From Bacillota bacterium (GTDB lineage: Bacteria > Bacillota_I > Bacilli_A > Izemoplasmatales > Hujiaoplasmataceae), in NCBI GenBank assembly GCA_018816905.1, contig JAHIVB010000006.1, positions 1 through 64,000 on the forward strand: a stretch of DNA of 64,000 bases. Reading direction: 5' to 3'. The translations under genes were made by a program, and so were the position numbers. Numbering within the stretch: position 1 is the stretch's first letter; every line of letters begins with the position of its first letter. Of the stretch, positions 8,348-19,424 are shown piece by piece. Under the pieces are notes generated by a model. It was not told the origin of the DNA. It saw only the letters and a program-made list of their open reading frames with translations, and searched no databases.

Positions 8348-8803
8348 TTATAAACCAGTACTACCGAAACCACCTAAACGTGTCGGTCCATTTTTCTTTT
8401 CATTGTCACAAAGAAGAAACGTCATGAAGATTCCTTGCGCTATACGTTCTCCTTTTTGGATAATCGTGTCTTCATCGCCAAAGTTTCTTAACAATATTTG
8501 AATATGTCCTTCATTCGAAGGATTATTGTAATAATCTTTGTCGATGATCCCGACGGAATTAACCAACATCAAATGTCTTTTGACCGCAAGCGAACTTCTT
8601 GGATAGATTTGTAATACTTCATTGTCTTGCATGTAAGATTTGATTCCTGTTGAAACTGCAACGATACCGTGAGCCGGAATCGTAAGCGTTTCAGCGGATT
8701 CAAAATCGTATCCCGCCGCGTGGGTCGTATTGCGCATGGGTAGGTGAATTTCTTTGTCTAAATACTCCTTAACAACTTCAAAGCCTCTCATTTTCGTTTT
8801 CAT
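8348..8803 (-). CDS. dut: dUTP diphosphatase (trimeric, YncF/YosS type)
   Basis: Hydrolyses dUTP to dUMP and pyrophosphate, keeping uracil out of DNA and supplying dTMP synthesis. The five trimeric dUTPase motifs can be followed: AAGYDFES, YPRSSLAVKRHL, the active-site hairpin GIIDKDYYNNPSNEGHI (with the insertion typical of Bacillus-type enzymes), GERIAQGIF, and the glycine-rich C-terminal RLGGFGSTG that closes over the substrate. The length of 151 residues is normal. Its ATG overlaps the atpC stop by one base, so it is the last gene of the ATP synthase operon, an unusual location. Confidence 0.93.
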   Translation of the reverse strand: MKTKMRGFEVVKEYLDKEIHLPMRNTTHAAGYDFESAETLTIPAHGIVAVSTGIKSYMQDNEVLQIYPRSSLAVKRHLMLVNSVGIIDKDYYNNPSNEGHIQILLRNFGDEDTIIQKGERIAQGIFMTFLLCDNEKKNGPTRLGGFGSTGL

Positions 8804-9195
8804 TATACACTTCCCGCTCCTGTCTGTTGAATTTGTTTTCTCAATTCGCGTTCCGCTTTTATGAGTTCAATGTTACGTTTTCGGTTGTCTTCGATTCTTG
8901 ATTGTCTAATTTGGTTCAAATTTTCAAATGCTTGTTCTTTGGAACGTCCGATGAAAGCGTCTTGTGCGATGACCGTAATCACATTATTGTGATGTTCAAG
9001 CAATCCGCCAATGACAACGACATAAAAGACCAAGTCGCCTTGTTCGAGTTTTAAATATCCCGTATCAATGGTGGATGCGATCGGCAAATGGTTTTGTAAA
9101 ATACCATACTCGCCGTTGCTTTTACTGGAGACTAAGACAAATGACACTTCTTCATTGTATAGTTCTCCATCAGGGGTCACGATGACTATTTTCAC
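8803..9195 (-). CDS. atpC: ATP synthase epsilon subunit
   Basis: Part of the F1 central stalk, linking gamma to the c-ring and able to inhibit ATP hydrolysis. The N-terminal beta-sandwich holds ILQNHLPI. The C-terminal helical hairpin is present (QAFENLNQIRQSRIEDNRKR). It has 130 residues. The start codon is GTG, six bases after AAGGAGG. It is the last atp gene before dut. Confidence 0.95.
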   Translation of the reverse strand: MKIVIVTPDGELYNEEVSFVLVSSKSNGEYGILQNHLPIASTIDTGYLKLEQGDLVFYVVVIGGLLEHHNNVITVIAQDAFIGRSKEQAFENLNQIRQSRIEDNRKRNIELIKAERELRKQIQQTGAGSV

Positions 9196-9207
9196 GAGCG
9201 TCCTCCT

Positions 9208-10632
<1,425 letters not shown>

Positions 10633-11499
10633 CTACTTCACTGCGTTTGCGCCACCGATGATGTCGGTGAGCTCTTTGGTAATCGATGCTTGTCTTGCAC
10701 GATTATAGGTAAGTGTCTGTTTCTGTATGACTTCATGTGCATTGTCGGTTGCACTTTTCATCGCGGTCATTCTCATCGAATGTTCGCTTGTTTTTGCGTC
10801 AAGGATAATTCCGTACAGCGTATTTTCGATGTAAATCGGTAATAGTTGAGATGCCACTTGTTCTGCACTAGGTTCAAACAAATACTGAATCGATAAGGAT
10901 TCTTTTCCTTCTATCAAGTCTGTCACCGGTAGAAGAGTCTCTTCTGCCGTGGTGGAAGACATGGTATTCACGTAATGTGAATAGATGATGATGATTCGAT
11001 CGACTTGTTCTTGAAGATAGAGTTCGATGAATGCTTTCGACATCGCTTGGAAGTCAATGAATTGGATTTCGTCTCTAGAGTTGATTGATTCAGCGTTCAG
11101 AAGAGGAATTCCATTTCTTTTGCAATAACTGAATCCTTTGAACCCGATGGTAGCGACAATGAATTCGGATTTACTGCTGTGACGCTCCGATACGATTTGA
11201 TTGAAGTATTTCATAATATTGGCGTTGTAAGGCCCTGCAAGACCACGATCGCTCGTCACGAGAATATAACCTGTTTTTTTGATTTCTCTTGTCTTTAACA
11301 AAGGGTGGGTAAAGTCAGGGTTGGATTGCAAGATACTTTCCAAGATGGCTTTTACTTGTGCTTTGATTGGTTGAAAAGAACGATATTTTTTTTCGACTTT
11401 ACGAAGTTTGGAAGCGGAAACCATATTCATGGCTTTGGTAATCTGCGATGTTTTCTTCGTCGCTTCGATTTTGTTTTTAATATCTCTTAACGCAGCCAT
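10633..11499 (-). CDS. atpG: ATP synthase gamma subunit
   Basis: Rotor shaft of F1. The N-terminal coiled helix starts AALRDIKNKIEATKKTSQIT. The C-terminal signature helix reads MKSATDNAHEVIQKQTL...NRARQASITKEL. It has 288 residues. Order atpA-atpG-atpD-atpC is canonical. Confidence 0.96.
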   Translation of the reverse strand: MAALRDIKNKIEATKKTSQITKAMNMVSASKLRKVEKKYRSFQPIKAQVKAILESILQSNPDFTHPLLKTREIKKTGYILVTSDRGLAGPYNANIMKYFNQIVSERHSSKSEFIVATIGFKGFSYCKRNGIPLLNAESINSRDEIQFIDFQAMSKAFIELYLQEQVDRIIIIYSHYVNTMSSTTAEETLLPVTDLIEGKESLSIQYLFEPSAEQVASQLLPIYIENTLYGIILDAKTSEHSMRMTAMKSATDNAHEVIQKQTLTYNRARQASITKELTDIIGGANAVK

Positions 11500-11519
11500 G
11501 ACTTACACTTCCTTTCTTT

Positions 11520-13025
11520 TTACATAAAATCGACGGTATAGTTTTCTAAAAGTTGATCCAAGACTTTGGTTTCACCCAAGTCTTTATTTTTTCTAATGTT
11601 ATTCAAGAATTCTTTTCCTTCTTTGGAATCTTCCAAATAAGAGTGAAGCCCTTTTTCATATCGGTGAATGTCTTCGACTTTGATGGAATCCAAGTAGCCG
11701 TTGTTCAGTGCGTAGATGCTCACGGCTTGAAGTTCGAAAGGCATGGTTTGATGTAAACCTTGTTTTAAGATTTCAACGGTCCGTTGGCCTCTGTCGAGTT
11801 TTGATTTTGTCGCATCATCCAAATCGGAACCGAATTGGGTGAACGCTTCTAATTCGCGGAAACTTGCAAGGTCGAGACGCAGGGTTCCACTCACACGTTT
11901 AATCGCTTTAAACTGTGCGGATCCTCCAACACGACTGACGGAAAGTCCAGCATTGATGGCCGGGCGGATTCCGGAGTGGAACAGTTTTGACTGCAAGAAG
12001 ATTTGGCCATCGGTAATGGAAATCACGTTGGTAGGAATATAAGCCGAGATGTCACCTTCCTGAGTTTCAATGATCGGAAGTGCGGTAATCGAACCTCCAC
12101 CCAATTTGTCAGATAATTTCGCTGCTCGCTCCAACAGTCTTGAATGAAGATAGAATACATCTCCAGGGAAAGCCTCTCTGCCCGGTGGTCTTCTGAGAAG
12201 AAGGGAAAGCTCGCGGTATGCGATGGCATGCTTTGTTAAGTCGTCATAAATGATTAGGACGTGTTTCCCTTCAAACATAAACTCTTCTGCCATTGATACG
12301 GCGGCGTAAGGAGCTAAAAACAATAAGGGTGCTGGATCGGACGCCGAAGCACTGACGATGAATGAGTAGCTTAATGCATCAAATTTTTTGAGTGTCTCAA
12401 GTACGTTCAGTACGGTTGAATTCTTTTGTCCGATGGCTACGTAAATACAAATCACGTCTCCGCCTTTTTGATTTAAAATGGTGTCGACGGCAATCGATGT
12501 CTTCCCGGTTTGACGGTCGCCAATGATAAGCTCACGTTGTCCTCTACCAATTGGAATCAGTGCATCAAGCACTTTGATTCCGGTTTGCATCGGTTGGTTC
12601 ACGCCTTGTCTATCAATAACGCCGGTTGCTTTTCTTTCAATCGGACGAGTTTTTTTCGTCGCAATTTTTCCCAGTCCGTCGAGTGGTTGCCCGAGTGGGT
12701 TGACAACCCGACCGATCAATGCCTCTCCAACAGGGACTTCAAGAATTTTTCCGGTCGTTTTAACAACGTCGCCTTCCTTAATCAAAGAAGAGTCATTTAA
12801 AAGGATGACACCGACATGACTGGTTTCCAAGTTTTGAACCATTCCAAAAACGTCATGCGGAAAAGCAAGAAGTTCTCCGCTCATGGCGTTGTCGAGTCCG
12901 TAAACGAGTGCAATTCCGTCACCGACGGAAATCACACTGCCAACTTCTTCAGTCGATGACTTCACTTCATAATTTTTGATTTGTTCTTTGATTAAAGAAC
13001 TGATTTCCAAACGATCTATGGGCAT
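11520..13025 (-). CDS. atpA: ATP synthase alpha subunit
   Basis: Non-catalytic nucleotide-binding F1 subunit. The P-loop [15 protein letters not shown] and the signature [17 protein letters not shown] are present. The ATG at 13025 (501 residues) has GAGGTG seven bases upstream; an in-frame GTG three codons earlier overlaps that SD and is rejected. Confidence 0.97.
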   Translation of the reverse strand: MPIDRLEISSLIKEQIKNYEVKSSTEEVGSVISVGDGIALVYGLDNAMSGELLAFPHDVFGMVQNLETSHVGVILLNDSSLIKEGDVVKTTGKILEVPVGEALIGRVVNPLGQPLDGLGKIATKKTRPIERKATGVIDRQGVNQPMQTGIKVLDALIPIGRGQRELIIGDRQTGKTSIAVDTILNQKGGDVICIYVAIGQKNSTVLNVLETLKKFDALSYSFIVSASASDPAPLLFLAPYAAVSMAEEFMFEGKHVLIIYDDLTKHAIAYRELSLLLRRPPGREAFPGDVFYLHSRLLERAAKLSDKLGGGSITALPIIETQEGDISAYIPTNVISITDGQIFLQSKLFHSGIRPAINAGLSVSRVGGSAQFKAIKRVSGTLRLDLASFRELEAFTQFGSDLDDATKSKLDRGQRTVEILKQGLHQTMPFELQAVSIYALNNGYLDSIKVEDIHRYEKGLHSYLEDSKEGKEFLNNIRKNKDLGETKVLDQLLENYTVDFM

Positions 13026-13035
13026 AGATTTCACC

Positions 13036-13554
13036 TCAATTTTTCTTTAGTTCGGACACAAGATCCGTTAATTTGCGATTCACGCTCGTATCGTGGATAT
13101 ATCCACTGTATTCGATTCTGTGTCCTGCAAGAATCATCTCGTCAATCTTATTTTCGACGACGATTTTTTGATGGTTGTCTTTTTCAAGCTTTTCTTTTAC
13201 TCTGTTTAGATCCGCTTTTGACAGTTTAGTCTTGGACCAAACTGTGACCATAAGCGTCTCTTGCTGGTTGAGAACCAATTCTTCAAAAGCTTGATGAATG
13301 TCTTTGATTGATTGAAAACGATCATTGTCAATTAAAACAAACAAGAAGTGCTTCAAGGAAGAATTTTTTATGACTTTGTCTAAAAGTTCTTTCTTCTCGC
13401 TCTTTTTGAACAAAGGATGTTTCATGAAATGCATCGCACTCTTATCCAGTTGTTCGATGAATTCAGAAAAAGAGTCTCTTACGATATTCAACTCGTTTTT
13501 CTCAATTGCAAGCGTAAAAACGGCCAGAGCATACTGACGCAATTCGTTTGTCAT
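13036..13554 (-). CDS. atpH: ATP synthase delta subunit
   Basis: Part of the peripheral stalk that ties F1 to the b subunits. It has 172 residues. The N-terminal helical domain holds [17 protein letters not shown], and the C-terminal conserved [21 protein letters not shown] is recognisable. The ATG overlaps the atpF stop (ATGA). Sequence conservation is weak, as usual for delta; the context makes the assignment firm. Confidence 0.93.
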   Translation of the reverse strand: MTNELRQYALAVFTLAIEKNELNIVRDSFSEFIEQLDKSAMHFMKHPLFKKSEKKELLDKVIKNSSLKHFLFVLIDNDRFQSIKDIHQAFEELVLNQQETLMVTVWSKTKLSKADLNRVKEKLEKDNHQKIVVENKIDEMILAGHRIEYSGYIHDTSVNRKLTDLVSELKKN

Positions 13555-14087
13555 GATTGATCACTTTTCTCGAATTCCTGAAGACTTTGTTCTTGATATT
13601 TTTCAGGATCGATTTCTTTGTTTATAATCTTTTCTGCCATCAGTGAAGCAAGTTCGACAATCTCTTCACGAAGTCCTTGACGGGCATGTTCGATATCGAT
13701 TTCGATTTTTTGCTCAGCGGAAGTTAAAATGTGTGCGGCTTCCGACTTTGCTTTTTCTACAATTTTGGCATGTTCCCGATCGGATTCCAATTTCGCTTGA
13801 TCAAGAATCGTTTGAGAACGTTTCTTGAGTTCATTGTATTCCTCTTGAGTTTTTTCTTTCAAATCTTCTGCGACGCGGTGATTTTCTTTAGCTTGTTCTA
13901 ATTCTTTGTCCATGGCTTCTTTTCTGCCATCAAGATAAGCCACAATCTTTTTCCAGAAATAGACTTTGATGATGACAATCAAAATGACGGTTGCCCCAAT
14001 TTGAACAATGATGTCAAGAAGACTGACACCTAGCGCAGATTCTACGGCTTTGGAAACGGATTCTACGATTCTTTCAATGGTTGTCAT
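13551..14087 (-). CDS. atpF: ATP synthase b subunit
   Basis: Peripheral stalk subunit. One N-terminal membrane helix (about residues 23-45) is followed by a long charged coiled coil (EQAKENHRVAEDLKEKTQEE onward). It has 178 residues. It overlaps atpH by four bases. Confidence 0.95.
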   Translation of the reverse strand: MTTIERIVESVSKAVESALGVSLLDIIVQIGATVILIVIIKVYFWKKIVAYLDGRKEAMDKELEQAKENHRVAEDLKEKTQEEYNELKKRSQTILDQAKLESDREHAKIVEKAKSEAAHILTSAEQKIEIDIEHARQGLREEIVELASLMAEKIINKEIDPEKYQEQSLQEFEKSDQS

Positions 14088-14114
14088 TCCAAAACCTCCT
14101 TTTTATTAAGATGA

Positions 14115-14408
<294 letters not shown>

Positions 14409-14418
14409 CTAATTTTTT

Positions 14419-15096
14419 TTATGAAGCATCAGATGCCATCGATAGATTGACAAGCGATAGCATAAAGAAGACGAAAGCTTGGATAAGACCGAAGAAGACA
14501 TCGAATACCGAGTGCAAGAACACTCCGGCAAAGATTCCGAAGAACGCTCCGGTGACTGCGTAGAGAAACACAGAGATGACAGTACCACTGACAAGGTTAC
14601 CGAATAAACGGATTCCCATGGTAAGCGGAGTGGATATTTCACCAATCAAATTGATTGGGACCATGATTGGAAACAATTGCCAAACATGGCCTACAAAGAT
14701 ATTTTTCAGTTTTTGCTTGACTCCGATGAACTTGATTTCTGTAAACTTCAGCATGAAGAATGTAATCAAGGTGAAACTCATTGCGACACCAATGTTCGAT
14801 AAAGGCGCCATTAATCCGAAGAGTGCAACGGTATTCGCAAAAGCCAAGTAGATCAGGATTGAAAAGAGGTAGGGTGCATAGATCCCAAATCGTTTGCCAG
14901 GTAAGTAAGGTTTCATCATGTTGATAATCATTTCGGTTAAGTAAACAATCGCAAACAAGAATCCTTTGGGTGTCTCAGTTGGCTTCAGTTTTGAAATCTT
15001 TTTTCCAAGGATGATGAACAATATCGATAAAACAGTAATGATGATAAGCGATGATACTACTTGAGGTGATAACGAAAAGAAAGGTCTTTCAGGCAT
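14419..15096 (-). CDS. atpB: ATP synthase a subunit
   Basis: Membrane stator subunit that forms the ion half-channels. It has five to six hydrophobic helices and the essential Arg in the penultimate helix region (MGIRLFGNLVSGTVI). Start: the first in-frame codon is a TTG (15117) whose following bases contain AAGGAGG, the SD of the ATG at 15096. That ATG is chosen, giving 225 residues. It overlaps the end of the atpI-like gene by eight bases. Confidence 0.95.
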   Translation of the reverse strand: MPERPFFSLSPQVVSSLIIITVLSILFIILGKKISKLKPTETPKGFLFAIVYLTEMIINMMKPYLPGKRFGIYAPYLFSILIYLAFANTVALFGLMAPLSNIGVAMSFTLITFFMLKFTEIKFIGVKQKLKNIFVGHVWQLFPIMVPINLIGEISTPLTMGIRLFGNLVSGTVISVFLYAVTGAFFGIFAGVFLHSVFDVFFGLIQAFVFFMLSLVNLSMASDAS

Positions 15097-15484
15097 CTTT
15101 ACGCTCCTCCTTTGCAAGTTTGTTCGAAACGATCAAACTGATAATGAAGAGGGTAATATAATATGAGAAGATTCCTCCGAAAGCAAATAGAAGATTCATT
15201 CTTTCCGAAGTAGCGACGAAGTATAATACAATTCCGTAAATGATGAGTTTAACAAAATACATCATAACCATTTTGGAACGGAAAGAAGATATTTCTTTCA
15301 TTCCTGTGTTTTTCAAAACACGATAGTGTAATGAATTGGCAAGAAGTGAAGTGATTGAGCCCAAGATGAAGCTCAGCATGAAGTCGGCGTCGTGCCCAAT
15401 CAAGAAAATCAATAAGGAAGACACAATCATGACAGGCCACATGAACAAGAAAGTCTTTTCAATCATATTCAATTTTTTATTCAT
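15089..15484 (-). CDS. atpI: ATP synthase subunit I-like protein
   Basis: A protein of 131 residues with four predicted membrane helices, placed directly before atpB. This matches the position and shape of AtpI/UncI, which helps assemble or supply ions to the c-ring. Sequence motifs in this family are weak, so the call rests on topology and position. AAGGAGG lies 11 bases before the ATG, a rather long spacing. Confidence 0.8.
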   Translation of the reverse strand: MNKKLNMIEKTFLFMWPVMIVSSLLIFLIGHDADFMLSFILGSITSLLANSLHYRVLKNTGMKEISSFRSKMVMMYFVKLIIYGIVLYFVATSERMNLLFAFGGIFSYYITLFIISLIVSNKLAKEERKDA

Positions 15485-15524
15485 GAAGCAAATGTCCTCC
15501 TTTCAATAAAATGATAAGATGAAT

Positions 15525-16151
15525 CTATTTTGTCCCAAACAATCGATCTCCACAATCGCCGAGTCCAGGAACGATATAACCGATTTCGTTCAATCGTTCG
15601 TCAATCGTCGCAAGATAGATATCGACATCGGGATGCGCATCTTGCAAAGCTTTGATTCCTTCAGGGCAACCGACAAGTCCGACGAAACGGATGTCTTTCG
15701 CTCCTCTTTGCTTCACAAGAGAAATCGCAGCAACGGCGGAACCGCCTGTCGCAAGCATTGGATCGACCACTAAAACAGTCGCTTCTTTGATGATGTCCGG
15801 AAATTTAACATAGTATGTTTGAGGCAAAAGCGTCTTCTCGTCTCGGTATAAACCGACATGTCCGATTTTTGCGGTGGGTATCACATTGTGGATTCCATCC
15901 ACCATGCCAAGCCCTGCTCTTAAAATCGGAACAATAACGACTTCTTTTGCGAGTGTATAACAAATGGTTTTGCATATCGGTGTTTCAATTTCAATGGGTT
16001 TGAGTAATAAATCCCGCGTGATTTCATAAGTAACCAAAGAACCAATTTCATTGACGTTTTCACGAAATGTTTTTGTGTCGGTAAGTTTGTTTCGAATGAT
16101 TGACATTTTGTGCTCAATAAGCGGATGTTTAATCTCAACTACTTTTCCCAT
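15525..16151 (-). CDS. upp: Uracil phosphoribosyltransferase
   Basis: Salvages uracil to UMP using PRPP. The PRPP-binding motif [14 protein letters not shown], the [10 protein letters not shown] segment and the C-terminal uracil-binding [16 protein letters not shown] are intact. It has 208 residues. It starts on the rpiB stop (TAATG). The upp-atp neighbourhood is usual in Firmicutes. Confidence 0.97.
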   Translation of the reverse strand: MGKVVEIKHPLIEHKMSIIRNKLTDTKTFRENVNEIGSLVTYEITRDLLLKPIEIETPICKTICYTLAKEVVIVPILRAGLGMVDGIHNVIPTAKIGHVGLYRDEKTLLPQTYYVKFPDIIKEATVLVVDPMLATGGSAVAAISLVKQRGAKDIRFVGLVGCPEGIKALQDAHPDVDIYLATIDERLNEIGYIVPGLGDCGDRLFGTK

Positions 16152-16597
16152 TATCTATTCTCCTCATATTCACTGATTTCTTGGATTCGTTTAACGTGTC
16201 TTTCCATTTGATCTTCTTCTGTTTCAAAGAAGATATCGACGAAGTGAAGAACTTCTTCCAATGTGTTGGTTCTAGAACCCACACATAAAACGTTTGCGTG
16301 ATTATGAGCTTTTGTCGCTTCAGCGGCAAAACTCGATTGGATGGCCGCGGCTCTTATCCCTTTCACTTTGTTCGCCGCAATCGACATTCCGATGCCGGTT
16401 CCACAGATTAAAACGCCATATTCTGCTTCTTTGTCCCTAACGGACTTTGCGACTTTGAACGCGTAAATTGGGTAATCCGTTTTCTCTTCAGACAACGTTC
16501 CCTTGTCGATGACTTCATATCCTTTGGACTTAAGATGCATCTTAATCGGTTGTTTATATATGAAACCTGCATGATCTGAACCTATTGCTATTTTCAT
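16151..16597 (-). CDS. rpiB: Ribose 5-phosphate isomerase B
   Basis: LacA/RpiB-family sugar-phosphate isomerase interconverting ribose 5-phosphate and ribulose 5-phosphate. The N-terminal IGSDHAGF and the active-site [16 protein letters not shown]-like segment (here [18 protein letters not shown]) are present. The ATG at 16597 (148 residues) has AAAGGGGG upstream; the earlier ATG at 16618 would lie almost on the transcript start, so it is rejected. First gene of the rpiB-upp-atp-dut operon. Confidence 0.95.
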   Translation of the reverse strand: MKIAIGSDHAGFIYKQPIKMHLKSKGYEVIDKGTLSEEKTDYPIYAFKVAKSVRDKEAEYGVLICGTGIGMSIAANKVKGIRAAAIQSSFAAEATKAHNHANVLCVGSRTNTLEEVLHFVDIFFETEEDQMERHVKRIQEISEYEENR

Positions 16598-16628
16598 ACT
16601 TACCCCCTTTGGACCCATAACTATAACA

Positions 16629-16657
16629 ATTATAGCAAAAACACCTATTTATTACAA
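16629..16657 (-). promoter_or_regulatory. Promoter of the rpiB-upp-atp-dut operon
   Basis: TTGTAA (16652-16657) and TATAAT (16629-16634) are 17 bases apart on the minus strand, about 32 bases before the rpiB ATG. No other clear promoter was seen down to dut, so the unit is probably one transcript of about 8.3 kb. Confidence 0.85.
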
Positions 16658-16699
16658 TTAAAAAAATCGTAATTTTCAAATTGGATTTACACGTCGTTT

Positions 16700-17260
16700 T
16701 CAGACTTCGACCTTGACTTCTCCTTGACGTAAAACAATCCCCTTGTTTAGGTCATAAACGGTTGAAGCCAGATTCGAAAGATTCCCTCCGTCGACGATGA
16801 AATCAACCCGATCTTGAAAGTCTAAAACATCTTCAAATTTCAAGATGGCAGGTTCATTTGATCTGTTCAAACTAGTCACGACCATGACTCCGAAATGATT
16901 CAATATTTCAAGTGCTACCGGATGATTAGGAATTCTAATCCCAACGGTATCATTTCCGGCTGTGGTCAAATCTGAAACCAAATCTGTTTTTTTTGTGACG
17001 ACGGTCAATGCTCCCGGCCAGTACTTATCGCTTAATTCTTTCAGCCCTTTCAAGTCTTTGACAAGGGGTTGAATGCTTTCAAAACTCGGTGCCAAAATAG
17101 CAAGCGGCTTTGAAAAGTCTCTTCCTTTGATTTCAAAGATTCTTCTTACGGACTCTTCGTCACCTAGCAAACATCCGAGACCGTAAACGGTGTCGGTTGG
17201 AAAAGCAATAGTTTTAGATTTTAAGGATTGTTTCTTAAGTTCATCTACTGTCAGAATCAT
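16700..17260 (-). CDS. tsaC: Sua5/YrdC/TsaC-type threonylcarbamoyl-AMP synthase
   Basis: Makes threonylcarbamoyl-AMP from threonine, bicarbonate and ATP for the t6A37 modification of ANN-decoding tRNAs. AFPTDTVYGLGC, KGRDFSKPL (the KxR motif), WPGALTVV and SLNRSNEPA are family signatures. At 186 residues it is a short TsaC-like form without the Sua5 C-terminal domain. Its first 20 bases overlap the upstream phosphatase gene. Confidence 0.9.
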   Translation of the reverse strand: MILTVDELKKQSLKSKTIAFPTDTVYGLGCLLGDEESVRRIFEIKGRDFSKPLAILAPSFESIQPLVKDLKGLKELSDKYWPGALTVVTKKTDLVSDLTTAGNDTVGIRIPNHPVALEILNHFGVMVVTSLNRSNEPAILKFEDVLDFQDRVDFIVDGGNLSNLASTVYDLNKGIVLRQGEVKVEV

Positions 17261-17927
17261 AGGATCCCTTCCTTAATAAAGAGATGATTTCACTTGGATG
17301 GTTGACAATCATTTCAGGATTTCCTGATTTGATTTCTTCTAAGTCTCTAAATCCCCAAAGAACACCTACTTTGTTGAGCCCTGCATTCTTCGCTGTTAAC
17401 ATATCGGTTAATGTGTCTCCGATGTATAAGATTTCATCTTGATTGTTAACTGAAATCTTGTTTAGAATTTCTAGAAGCATTTGTGGATCGGGCTTTGGAA
17501 GATATCCCTCTTTCTTTCCGGTAACGGAAGAAAATAAGTGTTCTCCAAAAATATGAGAAATGACTTTCACGGTATCGGAGTGGGGCTTGTTTGAAAGAAC
17601 ATGACATTCGATTTGATGGTCTTTGGCATATTCAAGTAATTCTACAATTCCATCGTATGGAATGGTATTGTCAAACTGATGGACTCGATAAAAATCAAGA
17701 TACTCTTTCTTCACGGATTGAAATAATGCTCGATCTGCATTTTGGTTTTTTAGGCATCGATCGATCAATTTGTCGACACCGTCTCCAACCATGATTTTGT
17801 ATTCTTTTGTATCATAGGGCTTCAATCCATGTTGAATCAAAGAATTGTTGCAGGAGATTTTGATATCTTCAATCGTATCAAGTAGTGTTCCATCAAGATC
17901 GAAGATTAATACTTTTATTTTAGCCAT
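17241..17927 (-). CDS. HAD-superfamily hydrolase, phosphoglycolate phosphatase-like
   Basis: Cytosolic phosphatase of HAD subfamily IA. Motif I FDLDGTLLDT (nucleophile Asp), motif II LSNKPH, and motifs III-IV KPDPQM...LYIGDTLTDM are intact, with an alpha-helical cap between motifs I and II. It has 228 residues. Substrate cannot be told; Gph or PpaX are the nearest named relatives. Confidence 0.85.
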   Translation of the reverse strand: MAKIKVLIFDLDGTLLDTIEDIKISCNNSLIQHGLKPYDTKEYKIMVGDGVDKLIDRCLKNQNADRALFQSVKKEYLDFYRVHQFDNTIPYDGIVELLEYAKDHQIECHVLSNKPHSDTVKVISHIFGEHLFSSVTGKKEGYLPKPDPQMLLEILNKISVNNQDEILYIGDTLTDMLTAKNAGLNKVGVLWGFRDLEEIKSGNPEMIVNHPSEIISLLRKGSYDSDSR

Positions 17928-17930
17928 AAG

Positions 17931-18560
17931 TTATTCCTTTTCGAAATCGAAAGCCATCTGTTTTTTCAGCATGCTTTTGATGGGATCGTATGTTTTTCGG
18001 TGGATGGGTAGTATCCCGTGGGAATGGATTGCATCGACATGTTGTTTGGTTGGATATCCTTTGTGTTTTTCAAATCCATATTCCGGAAAGTCTAAAGACA
18101 ACTTTTCCATGTAGCGGTCTCTGGATACTTTCGCAAGAATGGAAGCTGCCGCAATCGAAGCGCTCAGCGTATCTCCTTTAATAATGGAAAGAAAAGGAGC
18201 TTCGATATCTGGTAAAGGCATGGCATCCGTTAATACAAAATCCGGAGTGAATGCCATTTCTTTGATGGCATTCATCATGGCCAGGCGGGACGCCTGATAA
18301 ATATTGATTTGATCAATCACCTGTTCAGAAACAAAAGCAATTCCATAAGATTTTGCTTTTTTGATGATTTCATCATACAATTGATTTCTTTTTTTCTCTG
18401 TCAATTGTTTGGAATCGTTGAGTCCTTCTATTTTTTGATTTCGGTCCAATATGACGCAAGCCGCAAATACCGGTCCGGCTAGAGGGCCTCTTCCCGCTTC
18501 GTCACATCCGCCAATCAAAGAATATCCTTCTTTGAACAGACGTTCTTCATAGTCATACAT
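17931..18560 (-). CDS. rnhB: Ribonuclease HII
   Basis: Cuts RNA in RNA-DNA hybrids and at misincorporated ribonucleotides. GGCDEAGRGPLAG carries the first catalytic Asp-Glu pair. DSKQLTEKKR, LTDAMPLP and ASILAKVSRD are further signatures. The ATG at 18560 (209 residues, MYDYEERLF) fits the family; a longer frame begins inside rbgA and is rejected. It starts two bases after the rbgA stop. Confidence 0.95.
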   Translation of the reverse strand: MYDYEERLFKEGYSLIGGCDEAGRGPLAGPVFAACVILDRNQKIEGLNDSKQLTEKKRNQLYDEIIKKAKSYGIAFVSEQVIDQINIYQASRLAMMNAIKEMAFTPDFVLTDAMPLPDIEAPFLSIIKGDTLSASIAAASILAKVSRDRYMEKLSLDFPEYGFEKHKGYPTKQHVDAIHSHGILPIHRKTYDPIKSMLKKQMAFDFEKE

Positions 18561-18561
18561 A

Positions 18562-19410
18562 TTAGACACGTTCAATCGTAATCCTTCCAAAAGCCATGTT
18601 TTTAAAATCATATAAGAAGAGTTTGAAGACTCTGTCATAGTCGATTTCATTTCCTCTTGCGACGCATCCTCTTCTGATTCCGATTTCGTCTAGAAGTTCA
18701 AGAGCCGTTTTGTCTTTGACGTTTTCCAAAGAGTATCTGTCCGAAAGTCCTTTCGGATAATTGTCTCTTAAAAATTCAATTCCAAAAAGACAGATTTCAT
18801 CCACTGGCAAAATATCTTCTTTGATGGATCCAATCAAAGCCAGATACATTGCGGCTTCTTTGGATTCGAATTTTGGCCACAATACTCCGGGGTTGTCAAG
18901 CAATTCAAGTTCGTTTGAAGCTTTCAAAAATACTTGCATTTTCGTAACACCCGGTTTATCTCCGGTCTTGGCTTTGTTTTTTCCGGATAGTTTGTTGATG
19001 AACTGACTTTTGCCAACATTGGGAATCCCTATGACCATTGCTCGAATCGGTCGTTCTTTCATTCCTCTTTTTTGTTCTTTTTCAAAAACAGGAATTAAGA
19101 TTTCTTTGGTTTTATCCAAAACTTGTTTTAAAGGATTTCCTGTCAAAGAATTGACGGACATTGCAGGAATCCCTTGTTTTTCAAAAGAAAAAACCCATTT
19201 TTGGTTTTGGGCCTCATCAGCCAAATCCGCTTTGTTTAATAAAAACAACGTCGGTTTGTCTTTGATGATTCCTTGTAACAATGGGTTTTGTGAAGCATTT
19301 GGAATTCTTGCATCAATCAAACAAAAAACAATGTCGACCAGCGGCAGTTTTTCTTCAATCAGTCTTTTGGCTTTCGCCATATGGCCTGGAAACCATTGGA
19401 TTTGTTTCAT
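18562..19410 (-). CDS. rbgA: Ribosome biogenesis GTPase RbgA (YlqF)
   Basis: Circularly permuted GTPase needed for late assembly of the 50S subunit. The permuted order is visible: G4 LLNKADLAD first, then G1 GIPNVGKSQFIN, then G3 LLDNPGVLWP. The N-terminal WFPGHMAKAKR is the family hallmark. ATG 19410 is chosen over the adjacent TTG because AAAGGA lies eight bases upstream. It has 282 residues. It lies between lepB and rnhB, as in Bacillus. Confidence 0.96.
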   Translation of the reverse strand: MKQIQWFPGHMAKAKRLIEEKLPLVDIVFCLIDARIPNASQNPLLQGIIKDKPTLFLLNKADLADEAQNQKWVFSFEKQGIPAMSVNSLTGNPLKQVLDKTKEILIPVFEKEQKRGMKERPIRAMVIGIPNVGKSQFINKLSGKNKAKTGDKPGVTKMQVFLKASNELELLDNPGVLWPKFESKEAAMYLALIGSIKEDILPVDEICLFGIEFLRDNYPKGLSDRYSLENVKDKTALELLDEIGIRRGCVARGNEIDYDRVFKLFLYDFKNMAFGRITIERV

Positions 19411-19424
19411 CAAACCATTCCTTT

